A stretch of DNA of 64,000 nt from Doris montereyensis. Taxonomy: Eukaryota; Mollusca; Gastropoda; Nudibranchia; Dorididae. Below the pieces are notes generated by a model, which saw nothing but the letters and a program-made list of their open reading frames with translations, made no database searches and was not told the DNA's origin. Numbering within the stretch: the first letter of the stretch is position 1; each line of letters opens with the position of its first letter. Below, one piece after another: positions 1-43,329 of this stretch. The position numbers were made by a program, and so were the translations under genes. Location: positions 69,501 to 133,500 of the forward strand of contig JAXRKP010001145.1 of assembly GCA_037039925.1 (NCBI GenBank), in the 5' to 3' direction.

Positions 1-631
1 AACATTGTAGGATAGAAGTATGCATGAAATTATGTAATTACAACAGCAAAATTATATATTTTACAAGCATACATAATGCAAGTGTAATATATGTGTATAA
101 CTTTTGATTGTCTTGAACTCTTCATCACAGACACAGGAGGGCATGCTGGCTTTTCATCCAAAAGGGGTCTTTTTCTTTACCGATTTTCAAATTCAACGAA
201 AGGTCATTGAAATTCATCAAAAATTTATCAAGATTAAATTACTTTAAAAAGTTATGACCTTCACTATGTCAAACGAAAAATTGCCTTGAATGGACTATAA
301 AGATTTATTATTATTATTATTAGAAAAGAAGAGTGAAGAATCCCGAATGTTGTCAATCATAGGTCTCGATCGATATAGACATGGTAGCTATTAAATGGTT
401 GACATCTTCGATCAAGATTAGCATGCCCAACTGTAATTCATACTGCATATTTTTAGGATCCTCAGCAAAGAATTTTGAAGTGATTAGCACCCACCTCCCA
501 ACACGAACAACAACAACAAGAAGCCAGAAATAAACCAGAACTTGAGAACAAACAAGCTGTCAAAAGAGATCATCCGAAGCTGGTTATTACACATGACATA
601 CATTGCTTTTCAAGTGCAAAAAAATGGTTAC
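1..631. other. Intron sequence of the V-ATPase subunit C gene
   Basis: No exon, repeat array or mobile element is apparent, apart from a short ATT run near 306-322. It belongs to the intron after the third coding exon. Confidence 0.5.
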
Positions 632-720
632 CTTCTCTAACTGTCAGATTCTCTGAAAGATTGCCCTTTGCTGAGGACTCTAGAACATCTTCTAATGTTG
701 TTGAAATCTTACGGACCACA
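632..720 (-). CDS. ATP6V1C: V-ATPase subunit C, third coding exon
   Basis: It encodes VVRKISTTLEDVLESS followed by KGNLSENLTVRE, aligning with the family segment after the LSDELAKLD motif. The acceptor is TTTCAG above 720 and the donor GTAACC below 632. The next coding exon is not within 1-631. Confidence 0.85.
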
Positions 721-3433
721 CTGAAAGCAACATGATATAAAAATATGGCTTTTATAGACGAAAAAGAAAACTGTCAATATACCTTGAATACATTTATAAA
801 TAATCATATAATTATATACTTTTTGTCTTCCAAGGTGGTAAGGTATCTCAACCTCACGGAAAAATGAGAGAAACATATAAATATATGAGACATATTACTT
901 ATGCTGGGTGTGTGCATAAATTATGTTGATAATGTATAATTTATCGGATGTCTTATTCAACTCAATTGACTTTCCCTTTCTCTGATTTGCCCTTTGCCAA
1001 ATCATAAACACTAAAATGCTCTCACTCCAAAAATTGATATGACAAGATAGCCCACTTTTCATTAGCAATGCATGTATACAGTCTATCTCCGCTAACCTGA
1101 TTGCCATACAGTCTTATCCCCACAATCATTGGGAACAAAATAAATCTCTCTTTGTTCTCTATAAAAGATCTGACAATCTGTTATTCGACACGCATTCTTG
1201 ACAATTTAGTACTTTATAGTTATCATGTAGTCCGTTAATTATACATAATATTTTCACATGCACCCAAAAGATTTCATAGTCATCTGGAAATTTCGCAAAA
1301 GAGCAATATGTTTAATGATGAATCCGTGTGTACACATTAATTCATCATAAAATATTTTAAACTTGTGATGAGTACATTAAAATGTGATGTCGCAATTATA
1401 CACTCTGAGGTTTCAGCTCCTGCAAAGCTGTTCCTGTAAAATGCATGTTCGTTAATCTGACAAACCATCTTGAAATTTTTTGCAGCGACAGGTAGTGTCC
1501 AACCAAAGGCGATGGACTGTAATTAACTAATTAAGCATTAATGTTCGTAAGACATGCATTTATAATCTGTTTTGCCACATCAAACTCCATAATTATTAAT
1601 TAATTTCATACAAGCACGCTAGAGTGATACGCATGTAGTTAAGTTTCTCTATAACATTTTTTAAAATTTATGGACTAGTGTGAAAAAAAAAAAAAGTATT
1701 TAGCTTCTCAAGTGTTAAAACTTGTGACAATGTTATCCGCATATTGATAAAGTCCTTTTACAATTTTATATATATATATATAATAAATGGCATTGCAAAA
1801 TGAACCTTTTCATAATGATAATATCATGATATAATGCAATCAACGTACCTTTCAGTGTAAGTGTCTAACTTGGCCAAATCATCTGACAGGGCAACCAGGA
1901 CATCCAAAGTCCCAACCTGACCATAGCAATTTATAAAGTTTCATCACTCTTTGTATATATGTTGTCGCATTAGTGGATATTTTATGTTCTCTTTTTATTC
2001 AACGATGAAGGTGTCAAAAGGAAATAGAAGAAACTTAAAACAGCTCTACTTCTCATTTCACTTTGAGCAGAAAAAAGACAGTCAGAGAGGAAGACACTGA
2101 CAGAATTATAAACAGAGAGAGACAAGAGCACATTACAAGGATGAAATCCACTCCCCCAAAACAATTAGGATTTTTATTATATACTAGAGGACTTCACCGC
2201 CATTTTGTGGGTAAGATAACACATCCTAATATTCGTCGTCCTTGTCTTCTTCTTTTTCTTCTCCTATTCCTCCATCTCCTCCTCCTTTTTGTCTTCTTCG
2301 TTTTCTCTGGCTGTAGCTGATTTTGTTATGTTGTCTTAATAATCTGTTGTAAGTATTGTCGTTTCTGATTTTTCCCCCTAGCATTCACCATAACGTCTCA
2401 CTCATACTCCAAGATTTTATGTAAGACTTTAGATCTATGGAAGGACTCTTATAGTTGGGCACACACTATATTATCACTGTCCCTGACCCTGAAACCTTTC
2501 CCCATCCCCAAGTACCAGAGGCAAAGCTAGGCCCCTCCGACAGCTCATCCAAGGCCTTCTATAGCTAGGAGGCTTTGGCTCATCCTAACAAAAAATCCCA
2601 CTGTGTACCGACTGTGGAAGTCCTCCCGATAGATCTAGATCTATGATGAGATGCACTATGGCTTCTAGATTTTATCAGTCTAGATATATAGTGAAAGTGA
2701 TACAGATAAATCAAGATCTATGATTTAGATACAGGCATGATAAAATAATGCTCAAAACTTTGAGCCTACAAAATTAATTTTCATATTTTTGTAATGCTCT
2801 AGTCTACTTGTTTACGATTTGAAGCAACAACTTCCGTAGAGTCATTAAAACAAAGTACCACAAAACATTGAACCGGAACAAAGTTAATTTGGTCAATTAA
2901 TTACACAATAAATAAGTAGAGTTATATGGATTTGAAAATGAAGGATCATATTTCAAGCCTTTGAGCATTTCCATACAAAATTGCAGCTCGATTGGTTATT
3001 TAATCAGGATAACGCCACGAGGTATGACAGAAAATAAGCGAGTTTAACAAAATTCATATTATGTGCGTTATTCTGCTTCCATCAGCATTCCTCACAATAC
3101 AGCACTTCAAGAATAGATTATCTATTATATCTTTATTAATGACATTTTACTAAAATCATGAAAGAAAGCTACACTATTTCTAAACTGAAGCATCAACTAT
3201 GGATGTCTAATTGCCATCATATCATGTTCTTGTAGTAATTTGAAATGCAATGTTTCATGCAGGCTGAGAGATGGAAGCTTATTCCAATCATATGTACCTT
3301 CAACTCTGGAATATTGAAGCGGTAGTTTTCTGATAGCCTTTCATTGCCTGTACTTGTTACTGAATTCAGTCTTTCGAATGTGTTCTGTGGGGTTTTTTTC
3401 TCCTGGGGCAGATATAATCCAATATTCTGTCAT
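632..3433 (-). CDS. ATP6V1C: V-type proton ATPase subunit C (5' part of gene; three coding exons)
   Basis: Subunit C is a soluble V1 subunit of the vacuolar proton pump. It bridges the peripheral stalks to the V0 sector and helps control reversible assembly on endosomal, lysosomal and plasma membranes. Three minus-strand exons (3433-3298, 1916-1849, 720-632) join in phase. They read a start of MTEYWIISAPGEK, then FNIPELK, VGTLDVLVALSDDLAKLD and a segment with ISTTLEDVLESS, matching in order the conserved N-terminus of animal subunit C. All introns are GT/AG. The first exon carries one extra A in a homopolymer (T run 3393-3399 on the plus strand) that breaks the frame after GEK; removing one base restores 45 codons, so I read it as sequencing error rather than a pseudogene. 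About 97 residues are present of a family length near 380; the rest lies left of base 1. No 5' UTR exon or promoter could be placed. Confidence 0.9.
721..1848. other. Intron, no gene seen
   Basis: AT-rich intron sequence with homopolymer A near 1683-1696 and a TA run near 1769-1782. Open frames here are short and have no coding character. Confidence 0.5.
1849..1916 (-). CDS. ATP6V1C: V-ATPase subunit C, second coding exon
   Basis: It encodes VGTLDVLVALSDDLAKLD plus the next few residues. The acceptor ...GGTCAG is above 1916 and the donor GTACGT below 1849. It enters in phase 0 and leaves after two bases of a codon, which the next exon completes as serine. Confidence 0.9.
1917..3297. other. 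Intron, no gene seen
   Basis: Intron between the first and second V-ATPase coding exons. It holds pyrimidine-rich stretches near 2238-2310 and AGATCT-rich sequence near 2628-2645, but nothing I recognise as a gene or element. Confidence 0.5.
3298..3433 (-). CDS. ATP6V1C: V-ATPase subunit C, first coding exon
   Basis: The start codon is the ATG at 3433-3431, chosen because MTEYWIISAPGEK matches the family's N-terminus. The donor GT follows ...IPELK at 3298. The 136 bp are one base too long for the frame, owing to a seven-base homopolymer at 3393-3399. Confidence 0.9.
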
Positions 3434-3940
3434 GATGGTGAATCAATAGCTGCAAAAAATCCAAAAGGAATGCTGATCTCTCGAGCATTCAGTACAGAAA
3501 CATATTGATTTATTAAATATATTCATAAATGTACAGCTTAATTATAAGGTACATTTTTACACATATAACAAAGGGTTGAATTTCAATATGATACTGCAAC
3601 TTATCCAGTCTGATGTTCCAGTCTGTGCGCTTTTAAAACTGGACTTTGGAGTTTATTTACCCCGTGAACACACCTTTTATGATTAATTTTATGAAATGCT
3701 AACCAGAAAATGTAAAAAATTATTCATATAATGTACTCTTCATCTCATATTCCAACTTGTGACATCACAGATGTAGAATATGATCAATATCCCTCTTTCA
3801 TTGTTTCACTGTAATTTTAACAAGATCACTTTCTTTTAGTCCCTTTTTTTATATAGCTTTCCCAGGTAAGCTATTATATAGACTAGAGACAAATTAGGGC
3901 GTTTGGTCTACAAAGATTAACAAGAGCGCACAGCTTGAAG

Positions 3941-4062
3941 TGTCATTGTCAATTGGAAGTAAATGTCACTGTCAATTGGAAGTAAATGTCACTGTCAACT
4001 GAAAGTAAATGTCACTGTCAATTGGAAGTAAATGTCACTATCAACTGAAAGTAAATGTCACC
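3941..4062. repeat. 23-bp tandem repeat, about 5 copies
   Basis: Units of the form AAATGTCACTGTCAAYTGRA recur every 23 bases with a few substitutions that alternate between TTGGAAG and CTGAAAG variants. Confidence 0.85.
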
Positions 4063-4948
4063 CGATTTGTGCGATGACGGACAGAACAAGAATACAAGCA
4101 GTTCAAATGAGTGACATGACTGACTATAAATAAATTAACTGACAAATGTGCACGAACAGTTCACTATCAATGACATATATCGTACTAAGACAAATAATTC
4201 TGCAAGCATTGGCCTTTCAAGCCACGTTGTCGCAACTGAGCAACACTGATTCGCTCATATATAGCAGCCTGAGCTGAAATGTAATTACTAATCTATTTTT
4301 CGTAAATCTGAAAAAAAGAAAGAGTCAGTTGTGATAGTGTAGTTCTGTTTCATGTTACCGCTAGGCAGTACGGTAATGTAGATGTGCCGTGCAAAACTCC
4401 AAAATTTGGAAGGTGTTTCACGGTCGGATCTCAACCAAGGGACATAAGAAAGAGGATTTATTTTGAAAAGATGAAATAAAATGCTGGGTTTTGCTTTTGA
4501 GGGGGATAAAGAAAGAATGAAAGTAAAATATGAGATTGCCTACTCCCCCGCTTTGTCACAAAGTTACATGGTGAAACTAAGTTCTTAGATTAGGCTACAA
4601 GAGACTGAGAGTTGGAAACTGACACAATGGAAACTGTGACATCAAACAGTGAGACGGTAAGACATGAGCTAGTAGGACATAGGACTGAAAGGCAGTTGGG
4701 AGTGAGAAGTTTTGAGCTGTATACATGGCAGCTCTTGGTAAGCGTTCATCTCAGTAAAAAAAAAAACCTGAGTGAATATAAGTAAAAGAGGGGATTTCCC
4801 CCTGAGTGAACAGAGTAAGTCCTAAGATAGAATAGAAACAGTAATACTCAATAAAATACTTATATCTGATAGTTAAAACTATTTAGCATTTTAAAAGATT
4901 TAAACACCACCTGGCCACTTTTTAGTTTCTCATTTCTGGGTCAAACGG

Positions 4949-5300
4949 GACATCACATCTCTAGATCTAGTAGTCAATGACACTAGATCTCCCATACACC
5001 AGACCTCCATTTTAACAACGTGACATCACATCTCTAGATCTAGATCTAGTAGTCAATGACACTAGATCTCCCATACACCAGACCTTCATTTTAACAACGG
5101 GACATCACATCTCTAGATCTAGTAGTCAATGACACTAGATCTCCCATACACCAGCCCTCCATTTTAACAACGTGACATCACATCTCTAGATCTAGTAGTC
5201 AATGACACTAGATCTCCCATACACCAGACCTCCATTTTAACAACGGGACATCACATCTCTAGATCTAGTAGTCAATGACACTAGGTCTCCCACACACTAG
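4949..5300. repeat. 73-bp tandem repeat, about 5 copies
   Basis: Copies begin CATCACATCTCTAGATCTAG at 4951, 5024, 5103, 5176 and 5249. Spacing is 73 bp except one of 79 bp, where an extra TAGATC is inserted. Copies are nearly identical, so the array is young. Each unit contains the palindrome CTAGATCTAG. Confidence 0.95.
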
Positions 5301-5699
5301 CCCTCCTTTGTAACCCTCAGTACTAAGTGTAAGGCCATGACCGGTAAATGCCGGTTTGTTACAACACTTCGTTCCTCGATACGCCCGCGATTTAAAGTTT
5401 GCCTGCTACAAACCTCTCAGTTGCCGGAAAGGAAGGACGAGTCCAGAGAGGCCTGAATATTCCTTCTGTAAACTTTTTGTTAGCCTCTTACTGTCTTTCG
5501 CTCATCCTCTGTTAAAATAATGCTCTCTAATTGGTTATCGTTTAGTAAACAGGAAAAAGGATGCATTCAGGCTCATTAGCTTACGTCCAAAAGGTCTTCG
5601 GTTGAGTCTATTTCTAAAGGGGTGTGTCCATATTATTTTTGCCTTTGACAATTGATAGTAACAATGCTAACAGCTGTACTATGCAGGAAGTAGGCTTGA

Positions 5700-6437
5700 T
5701 TAAGGGGGCGTCCTACTGAATTTTCACTTTTTTCCCCTAATGCATTTTTGGCTAATTTTTTCCTGCCAATGTGTTGCTTGCATCTAAGTTACTATGTAAA
5801 TGTAAAAAAATTTGGGAAAAATTATTCGGTTGCCATGGTAACGGCGGCCATGTTGAATTTTGAGAAATTTAAAATCTTAAAATCTCAAAAAATATATGGG
5901 CTATCAATGAAATTCTTTTTCAGACATATTCTTTAAACCCTTAAATAAGGAGTAAGACATATTTAATTTATCTCAGCTGTTTTTAAATGTGCTTAAAAAA
6001 ATCAGTATTTTATTAAAAAATAACTACTGATCAAATTTGGTAATATTTCGATTTTAAAGGTGCACAAAAGATATGAAAATCAAAATAAACCAGTGAAAAT
6101 ATCTAGTTCCCAATAACAAATACTAGTCTAGCTGTGTACCAAATTTCAACACTCTGGCATGAATACTTTCTGAGAGTTTAAGATTTTAAAAACGTTGTAT
6201 GCTAGAAATCACATCTTTTGAGAAAAACGGGTTTGAAAATTCAACTTTCTTCAGAATGATACAGCCATATTAAAATTGGCCATAGAATTAGTACCTTTTC
6301 AGGCTTTATATAAAAAAAACTGATGTACTCGATTCTAAAGATGTTGAAGTAGCATTCTAGAGTGGATTTGGAAAATGGGTATTATGAGCCCAAGACTCTA
6401 CTAAACGCTGTTACAGCTCACCCGGACGCCCCCTTAA
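5700..6437. mobile_element. TTAA-flanked non-autonomous DNA element with inverted termini (piggyBac-like MITE)
   Basis: The element body is 5704-6433 (730 bp). It begins GGGGGCGTCC and ends GGACGCCCCC, a perfect 10-bp inverted repeat, and each end is flanked directly by TTAA (5700-5703 and 6434-6437). TTAA duplications are typical of piggyBac and of Kolobok-type transposons. No transposase reading frame lies inside, so it would move only with help from another copy. Superfamily is inferred from the target site alone. Confidence 0.75.
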
Positions 6438-6689
6438 GTTTCACTCATTGGCCACGCCTATTATTGTAAAATGGAATGATCCTAATAGGACAAGTCCACC
6501 GGCAGAGGGGTGTAAATGTAATCTGGTCTGTTTTGAGAGTGTATGTGATTGAGCTGATAATAAGAATGTGTGTTTGCACAGATACATAATTAATCTTGTT
6601 GTCTCCTATTAAATTGAAAAGAATGGAATCATCCTAGTTTGGCCAGATGATCACCATTCGGACCAGATTTTAACATTAAGAAAACATTA

Positions 6690-7800
6690 TAGAGCAATGC
6701 AATGAATGGCAGAGACAACTGTATATAAACTTATTGATTTGGAAAATTCTAAGGAATTTTGGAATACACCAACATCTTGTTCAGCTCATTAAAAGTTTCT
6801 ACAATGAATTCACATGCAAAAGTTGGAAATAGCAATCAAAATTTTGAAATCAAGACTGGTGTCAGACAAGGGTGCGTGATATCAGCAATCATCTTCATTA
6901 TTTCTATAGACTGAGTGATGAAGCAAACAACCAGTGATCAACACAGAGGAATTAGATGGACTGTTTCTCTTCGCTAGAGGATATACATTTTGTTGATGAT
7001 TTGGTGCTATTGGTACACTCACATCATCAGATGCAAAAGAAAACATCATGGCTAAGCTCTTTTGGTCAACAGATAGGTTTAAAAATAAGCCTTACAAAAT
7101 CTGAACTAATGAAATAAGCCCTCTCCAATCCTCATCAATAACAATAGCATACAAACAACCAAGGAATTTACATATTAGGCAGTGTTGTCATAAGTAGCGG
7201 AGGAGCTGACAAAGACTTTAACAGACGTCTAAACAAAACAAGAAACTCCTTCAAAATGTATGGAAAACAAAAGAATATAATATTAAAACAAAACTAAAAA
7301 TCTACTAAAGCTGTGTCCTATCAACTCTACTATATGGATCTGAATGCTGGAGGACGACGGACAGAGACATGAACAAGTTATCCTCATTCCATACCAAATG
7401 CTTTCGAAAAATCTAAAATATATTTTGAGCCAAACAAAATTTCAAATGAGACTCTTCTCCGAAAATGCAAAATAGACCACATGCAAGACATCCTGCTTAA
7501 AAGAAGATGGAGGTGGATAAGGCATGTTTTAAGAAAAGAAGAAGGGAGCATATTTCCAAGGTTTTCCTGCCCTACATTGGACCTCTGAAGGGAGGTGGAT
7601 CGTGGCAGGTCAAAGACAACTTGGAGAAGAACAGCTGAGAATGAGATTAAAGACTGGGCGAGACCTAGAATTCCACAAAGGTTTGCCATAAATAGAGAGA
7701 GATAGGAATCCTTCATTGCTGCCCTATATGCCAACTGGCATAAATGGGCAGTACAGGTAGAGGCAGGTTTCACAAAAATGGGACCCAATGATAACTTGAA
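6690..7800 (+). mobile_element. Non-LTR retrotransposon (LINE) fragment, reverse transcriptase to C-terminus
   Basis: In shifting plus-strand frames one reads EQCNEWQRQLY, then LIKSFYNEFTC, TGVRQGCVISAIIF and LEDIHFVDDLVLLVHSH with the VDD variant of the polymerase YADD box, then RRWRWIRHVLRK and KTTWRRTAENE near the C-terminus. This is the usual order of a LINE ORF2 reverse transcriptase. Frameshifts, stops and an internal deletion before the FGI segment make it a dead fragment. Clade was not assigned. Confidence 0.85.
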
Positions 7801-10094
7801 CTCGTCAATTAATCTTTCTCAAAGTTTAATTGAAGAATCTTCTTAACATTTGGTCCATGTATAGTCTTGACATCGCAGATATAAAAAATATAATATTGTG
7901 AAATTTGCTTTCAATTTGTGTGTTTTGTGAATATTTTTGAGTAAGATAACGTCAGCAATTGAGACTGATGGTATTTCCCTCTTTTAATAAGGTCCTTTTT
8001 GACCTTAAGGTAGGTGAGGTCAACGACCTTTTATTCTGTTTTCTTTAATTCCATGTGAAAGAGAATTGTTCAAAGAAAATTTGGCGAGTTCTAATTTTTT
8101 TTTTATCTTTTGCAGTGAGGCAGGTTTCAGATTTTCGTTATTATGTAACAACTGTGGTCTACAAATGAACACACAGTAAGAGCTGAAAAAAAAAGTTGAA
8201 AAATACGTAGAAGCGCCGTTTTATGATCTGGGGTGAAAAAAACCGTATTCCTATGACCATATATCCTGTAAAAGACACGAAAAAAATCATAGGTAACTCT
8301 AAATGAGAGTGAGAATACCATGAGACTACTGTCAGTCTGCAAACGTTATGGTCGGACAAAAAATATTTTTTTCGATCTGAGATCTAATAACAGTAATATT
8401 ATCAAGCTATTTTCTCGTAGTTCATCTTGTGAAAGTCTATTGAAAAGTCATGAATTTTTTTTTAATTATCCGGTTGGCTTTGTGGAATATTTTGTCTTTG
8501 AATGCATGATCCCCTTACGGCCATGGCTGAAGGCCATGCAGTGACGTCCGCACAAAAATGTAGAGGATGATCGGCCATCAGAAAGGAGACTGTGATCAGG
8601 TTAGATTCAGAGACCGTTCAGGTTAGATCCCCGGTTGCATTAGCAAAACCTGCTTTGGCTTATCGTGAGTGAAACTTTCATAATACAGTCCGGCAATCAA
8701 TAGGCTTTCATGATTTATTACTTTCTAATAAATAAAGACAAGATAATTGGCAATATGGAAGGTTTAGAAGTCCATTACAACGATAGTGACTCTCGTCTCC
8801 ATTATATGCAGTCTTCTTCACATAACAATACAATATTTCTAAAAACGTATTTAAATGAGAGGAGAGAAAATAATACTAATAGCACAGGTTCAGAGTAGAG
8901 TTCAAGATTTGTCAGCCACCGCTCCCATCCCGTCCCGTATTCCGCAAGCAATTATCGATCGATAAAGACACAAGTTTGTGCTAGTCTAGTGGGCGCTCTA
9001 TGTGATTGTAGATAGTCGGGGGGGGGGAGGTATGGGGGGAAAAGAACCACTGTCGTCAAAAGCGATTTTAATTGATTTTCGGTGATGCTTTTGTTGGTGC
9101 ATCTCTCTCTCTCTACTAAAAAAAATCCTTATCTCTCTATTAGAACAACAAGAAGAACAACGACGACGCATCAATAACACAATGTCAGGTTATATAAGTC
9201 GTTAAGTTTACGATGCGACCGGTTTCAGCAGAATGGTACACACGATAAACCCGTAACACGTAATAAGGATAGTATAAAGGCATACAATCACAGAATTTGA
9301 CAAAATACAGGACAAAAAAGCACGGTTTTCATCCATCCAAATGATCCGGAACGGAGCGAGTCATCTGATCAAAGGTAAGGCACACCGTGGACTCCACACC
9401 CGAGGTGTCGGGAAAGACAAACACAGACTTCACATCTTATTGAGAACTAGGGAAAAGTGGGAACTCTCCAAACCAGATGCCCAAGCGTTATGTCACTAAA
9501 TAACCGCCAGGAAAACCTCGGTCGACGGACCCGTGCAGTTTGCGTAACATTACGTCACTGGCATTGGACCTAGAATTTTCAGTTATGCCCCTTAACTGAA
9601 AAACATGACTTTAAAAGCCAATTTACTCGCCTCACAGTCCTTTGCTATCTCTTAAAGTCATACATCTGGAATCCTCAGGTTCTAAGCTTTAACATGGTAT
9701 GTAACACTTGTAGAAATATAACATGTACAGTTTGACAAAAGAGGGAAATGGGGATGGACCATTTTGTGAAACCTGCCGTAAGTAGATGATCACCATGCGA
9801 CTGAATTCAATAGATTGGTGATGGTCTGGTCAGAACTCACACTTCCCCATGAACTCTTAAAACTTTATGTCGCGGTGATGACTGCCAGCGAGCCAACTGG
9901 CATGTGGCTGCCATTGTATTGGCTGAGTGAACCGCTTTTCTTTGGACGTTAATTTTGTTTAGATTTTCTAATTCTTCACTCTCTTTTTGAGCATTTTCCT
10001 GAAAATGCAATACATCTAGTTAGTATGTATGTGCTCTTTTACCAAACACAGCTTTCCTTAATTACTATATAAACATGATATAAAATATATAGAT

Positions 10095-10135
10095 CAAGAA
10101 TCTAGATCTAGATCTAGATCTAGAATCTAGAATCA
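10095..10135. repeat. AGATCT-rich simple repeat
   Basis: A run of overlapping CTAGATCTAG palindromes. The same motif recurs in several other places and inside two tandem arrays of this window. Confidence 0.8.
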
Positions 10136-11805
10136 TGTAGTGATTGTGAGCGATGGGCCTACCATCACTTCACTTCATTTTGTAGGCCTAATATCACAAG
10201 TCTTGACAGCTCCACTCAGCCTTATTTCCCACTTTGCGCTTATGGATTGATTGCCAAACCAGTAAATGAATAAGTAATAACATGTTAACAACAATTAAAG
10301 GAGGAATTGGAAGGGAAATGAAAAATTATGACATTTTCCTCACCTGTCGTCTCCCAGTATTACCAAAATATTACCGCTGGTTATGTTTTTCACGTGATAC
10401 CGGAAATGAATACAAATTTTGAGAGTAGTATCCCTTGTCATAATGGTCAGTCGGTAAGTTCGATACCGTTTAGTTCGGATCCAATCCTGTGCCATTTTGA
10501 TATCTTGTTGAAATGGTCTACTCGTAATGAAAAGCCCGTTTGGCGTTATGTTTAGGAGTGAGTTTTGAAGTTCCATTTGCTCAAGGGGAAAGTTTCACCG
10601 CTCTTAACATTAAAACAATTGTTGAACTGTTTTCCAATAAAATAGTCAAATGACTCAAAGTAGTCAAAAGGAGTCTTATCCTTATGGGGATCATTATAGG
10701 TTAGATTTGATCTGGATCTCTAGATCTTTTTCCCCCTTATCGATCCTACTCGCCGTCTATGACAACTAGACCTAATAGGACTGTTTGTAGTTTGCATCGT
10801 TCTGATGATTCTCTCTGCGATGCAGTTTCTCTTAACAAAGATATAATACAAGAAATAGATACGGTTAGATGAATTTAGTTCTGTCAGCTTTTTTCCATCA
10901 TGCAGCGGGACCAGTCCTCATTGAAGAAGAAAAAGATTGTGCACCCGACGGATAATCTAGAACTAGATCTAGTTAGAGTAGATACATCGAGGCCAGTCAA
11001 GAATCATTTAATTATTAATTCATAAAAATCAAAATAATGGATGCCAGTTAATTTGTATTATAAAAATTCATCACGTAGATCTTAAATCTGGATAGAGAAT
11101 CTAGATAAATCTAGATCTATCAATCCTCATCACTGACTGTTTCACTTCTAGAGAGCTTTAAATTTCAACATGATAACTTAACCAGAGCAGACTGGCTAGA
11201 CTATTGGGGCAATCAGTAGATCTATATTTGACAGTGACAGTAGCAAACCTTGTAAGTCTAAAATTAATAGCACTTTTTCATTCGCTTTTTTAACATAAAG
11301 AAGCCCTATGCTTCCTCTATTTAGGATTCGTAAAAACCATACCACATGAGCAAACCATGTATTCATCCCTTATTTGGGTCTAGTTTTTGACACTTTCAAA
11401 CCGTGCATATCTGTGAACATAGATTAAAATGCGCATTTTTTCTTTGAATTTCTCAAATCATCCTAAATTTGACTTACACGGTTTGCGGCTTTCACAGTCG
11501 ATATAATATATTTGTATAAAGACAACTAGACAATTAGGCTGCATATTGTGGTAACACATGACTCTCCAGTCAATATAACCCGAATGGGCAGCCGGTGACC
11601 GACAATTCATATCAAAAGGTGCGGCGTCACTTATCACGCAGCTGCGACGTCTAGATTATTATGTGTGTCAGTTTCCATGTCTCAATTTCATGTGACATAT
11701 ATTTATGTAGATTGGGACCAACCATTGAATCAAAAGCGGTTGACCTTCATTTGGTTTAAATCTATGTATTGACCTTCCTTTACGTGACACTCATTAGAGA
11801 TTTAG

Positions 11806-11965
11806 GGATTGTGTCAATACCATCATAATAATCACTATAAAAATGTATTTTGGATTGTGATTGATTGTGTCAATACCATCATAACAATCACTAAAAAAGG
11901 TACTTTGGGTTATGATTGATTGTGTCAATACCATCATAACAATCACTATAAAAAAGTACTTTTTA
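11806..11965. repeat. About 55-bp tandem repeat, 3 copies
   Basis: Three copies begin GATTGTGTCAATACCATCAT near 11807, 11863 and 11919 and run through AATCACTA and A-rich segments. Confidence 0.8.
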
Positions 11966-12905
11966 TAAATGTTATTCACTTTGAACAATTTTTTTCTTTA
12001 GAGCTGAAAACACAAAAAGGAAGAACAAAGTAATAGGAAACCATGAACCTGGAATATATAGGACAAGATAGCTTCAAACATTATACAAATCCCATATATT
12101 AGGTGAGTGGTTATTTATTTGCTTCTTGTTCATCTAGTGAATCATCATACATATTTTTGTATTATATAAATATATTATGGTATATATATATATATTGCGT
12201 TTAGGATGTAGAGATTTTTGTAATCATTGATTTTGTCAAACTGAACCATGTCATTTCATGTTTGCTTTTTTCTTTAGTCTTGTCCAAAATTTCAGAGAAA
12301 ATGAAAGAATGTTGAATTCAAATTCTAGAGTTTGATATAGATCTATATTCTAATTTTTTATAAATAAATCATTGCGTTCTTTTACATTGGTTGTGGCCAT
12401 AATGAGTCATATTTGATACTCTGTGCTGCATCTCAATAATATTTCTTCAATTATAGTTGTTGATGTTGATCTTTGTCAGCTGTTTCATGATTAACTATTG
12501 TTTCAGTTCAGTGAAAATGTGATTTTGAAATTACATGATATGAATCTGACTTATTTTTCATGGCCAAGAGGAGTTATATAACTGACAGTATTCAGTTTCA
12601 GTTTGAAAATTTTTTGCAATTGAAATAATCCTGAGCAACAACAAAAATGAAGCTACATTTTTTATTGTTTTAGATTGGGGTGGGGGGGGGGTTTCAAATT
12701 TTTTTTTTCATGAGACAACATTGAGCTCAGGATTTAATCTTTAAAAAAGTTGTTCCCATGTTATTCAAATAATATCAGATGTTTTTATTGAGAAATATAT
12801 AACTGAAAGGTGAGGATCTAAAGACACTTTATATCTTTCTTTTTCAATAAAAGAATTTGAAAACCATGGAGTGATATCATCCAGCACATTTAGGAGCTAT
12901 TTATA

Positions 12906-43329
<30,424 letters not shown>

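Larger units (their letters stand above)
3434..12905. other. Intergenic region between divergent V-ATPase and AK-like genes
   Basis: The 9.5 kb between the two start codons presumably contain both promoters and any 5' UTR exons, which I could not place. Recognisable contents are two tandem arrays (3.94-4.06 and 4.95-5.30 kb), a TTAA-flanked inverted-repeat element (5.70-6.44 kb), a LINE fragment (6.7-7.8 kb), an AGATCT run near 10.1 kb and a three-copy repeat near 11.8 kb. From 7.8 to 10.0 kb and 10.2 to 11.8 kb I see nothing definite beyond short open frames. A 14-bp palindrome centred on ATCGATCGAT lies at 8952-8965 in a less AT-rich stretch. Confidence 0.5.

Noticed and set aside
895..1107. 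Short open frames in the V-ATPase introns
   Set aside because: No domain, no splice fit and composition like the surrounding AT-rich intron.
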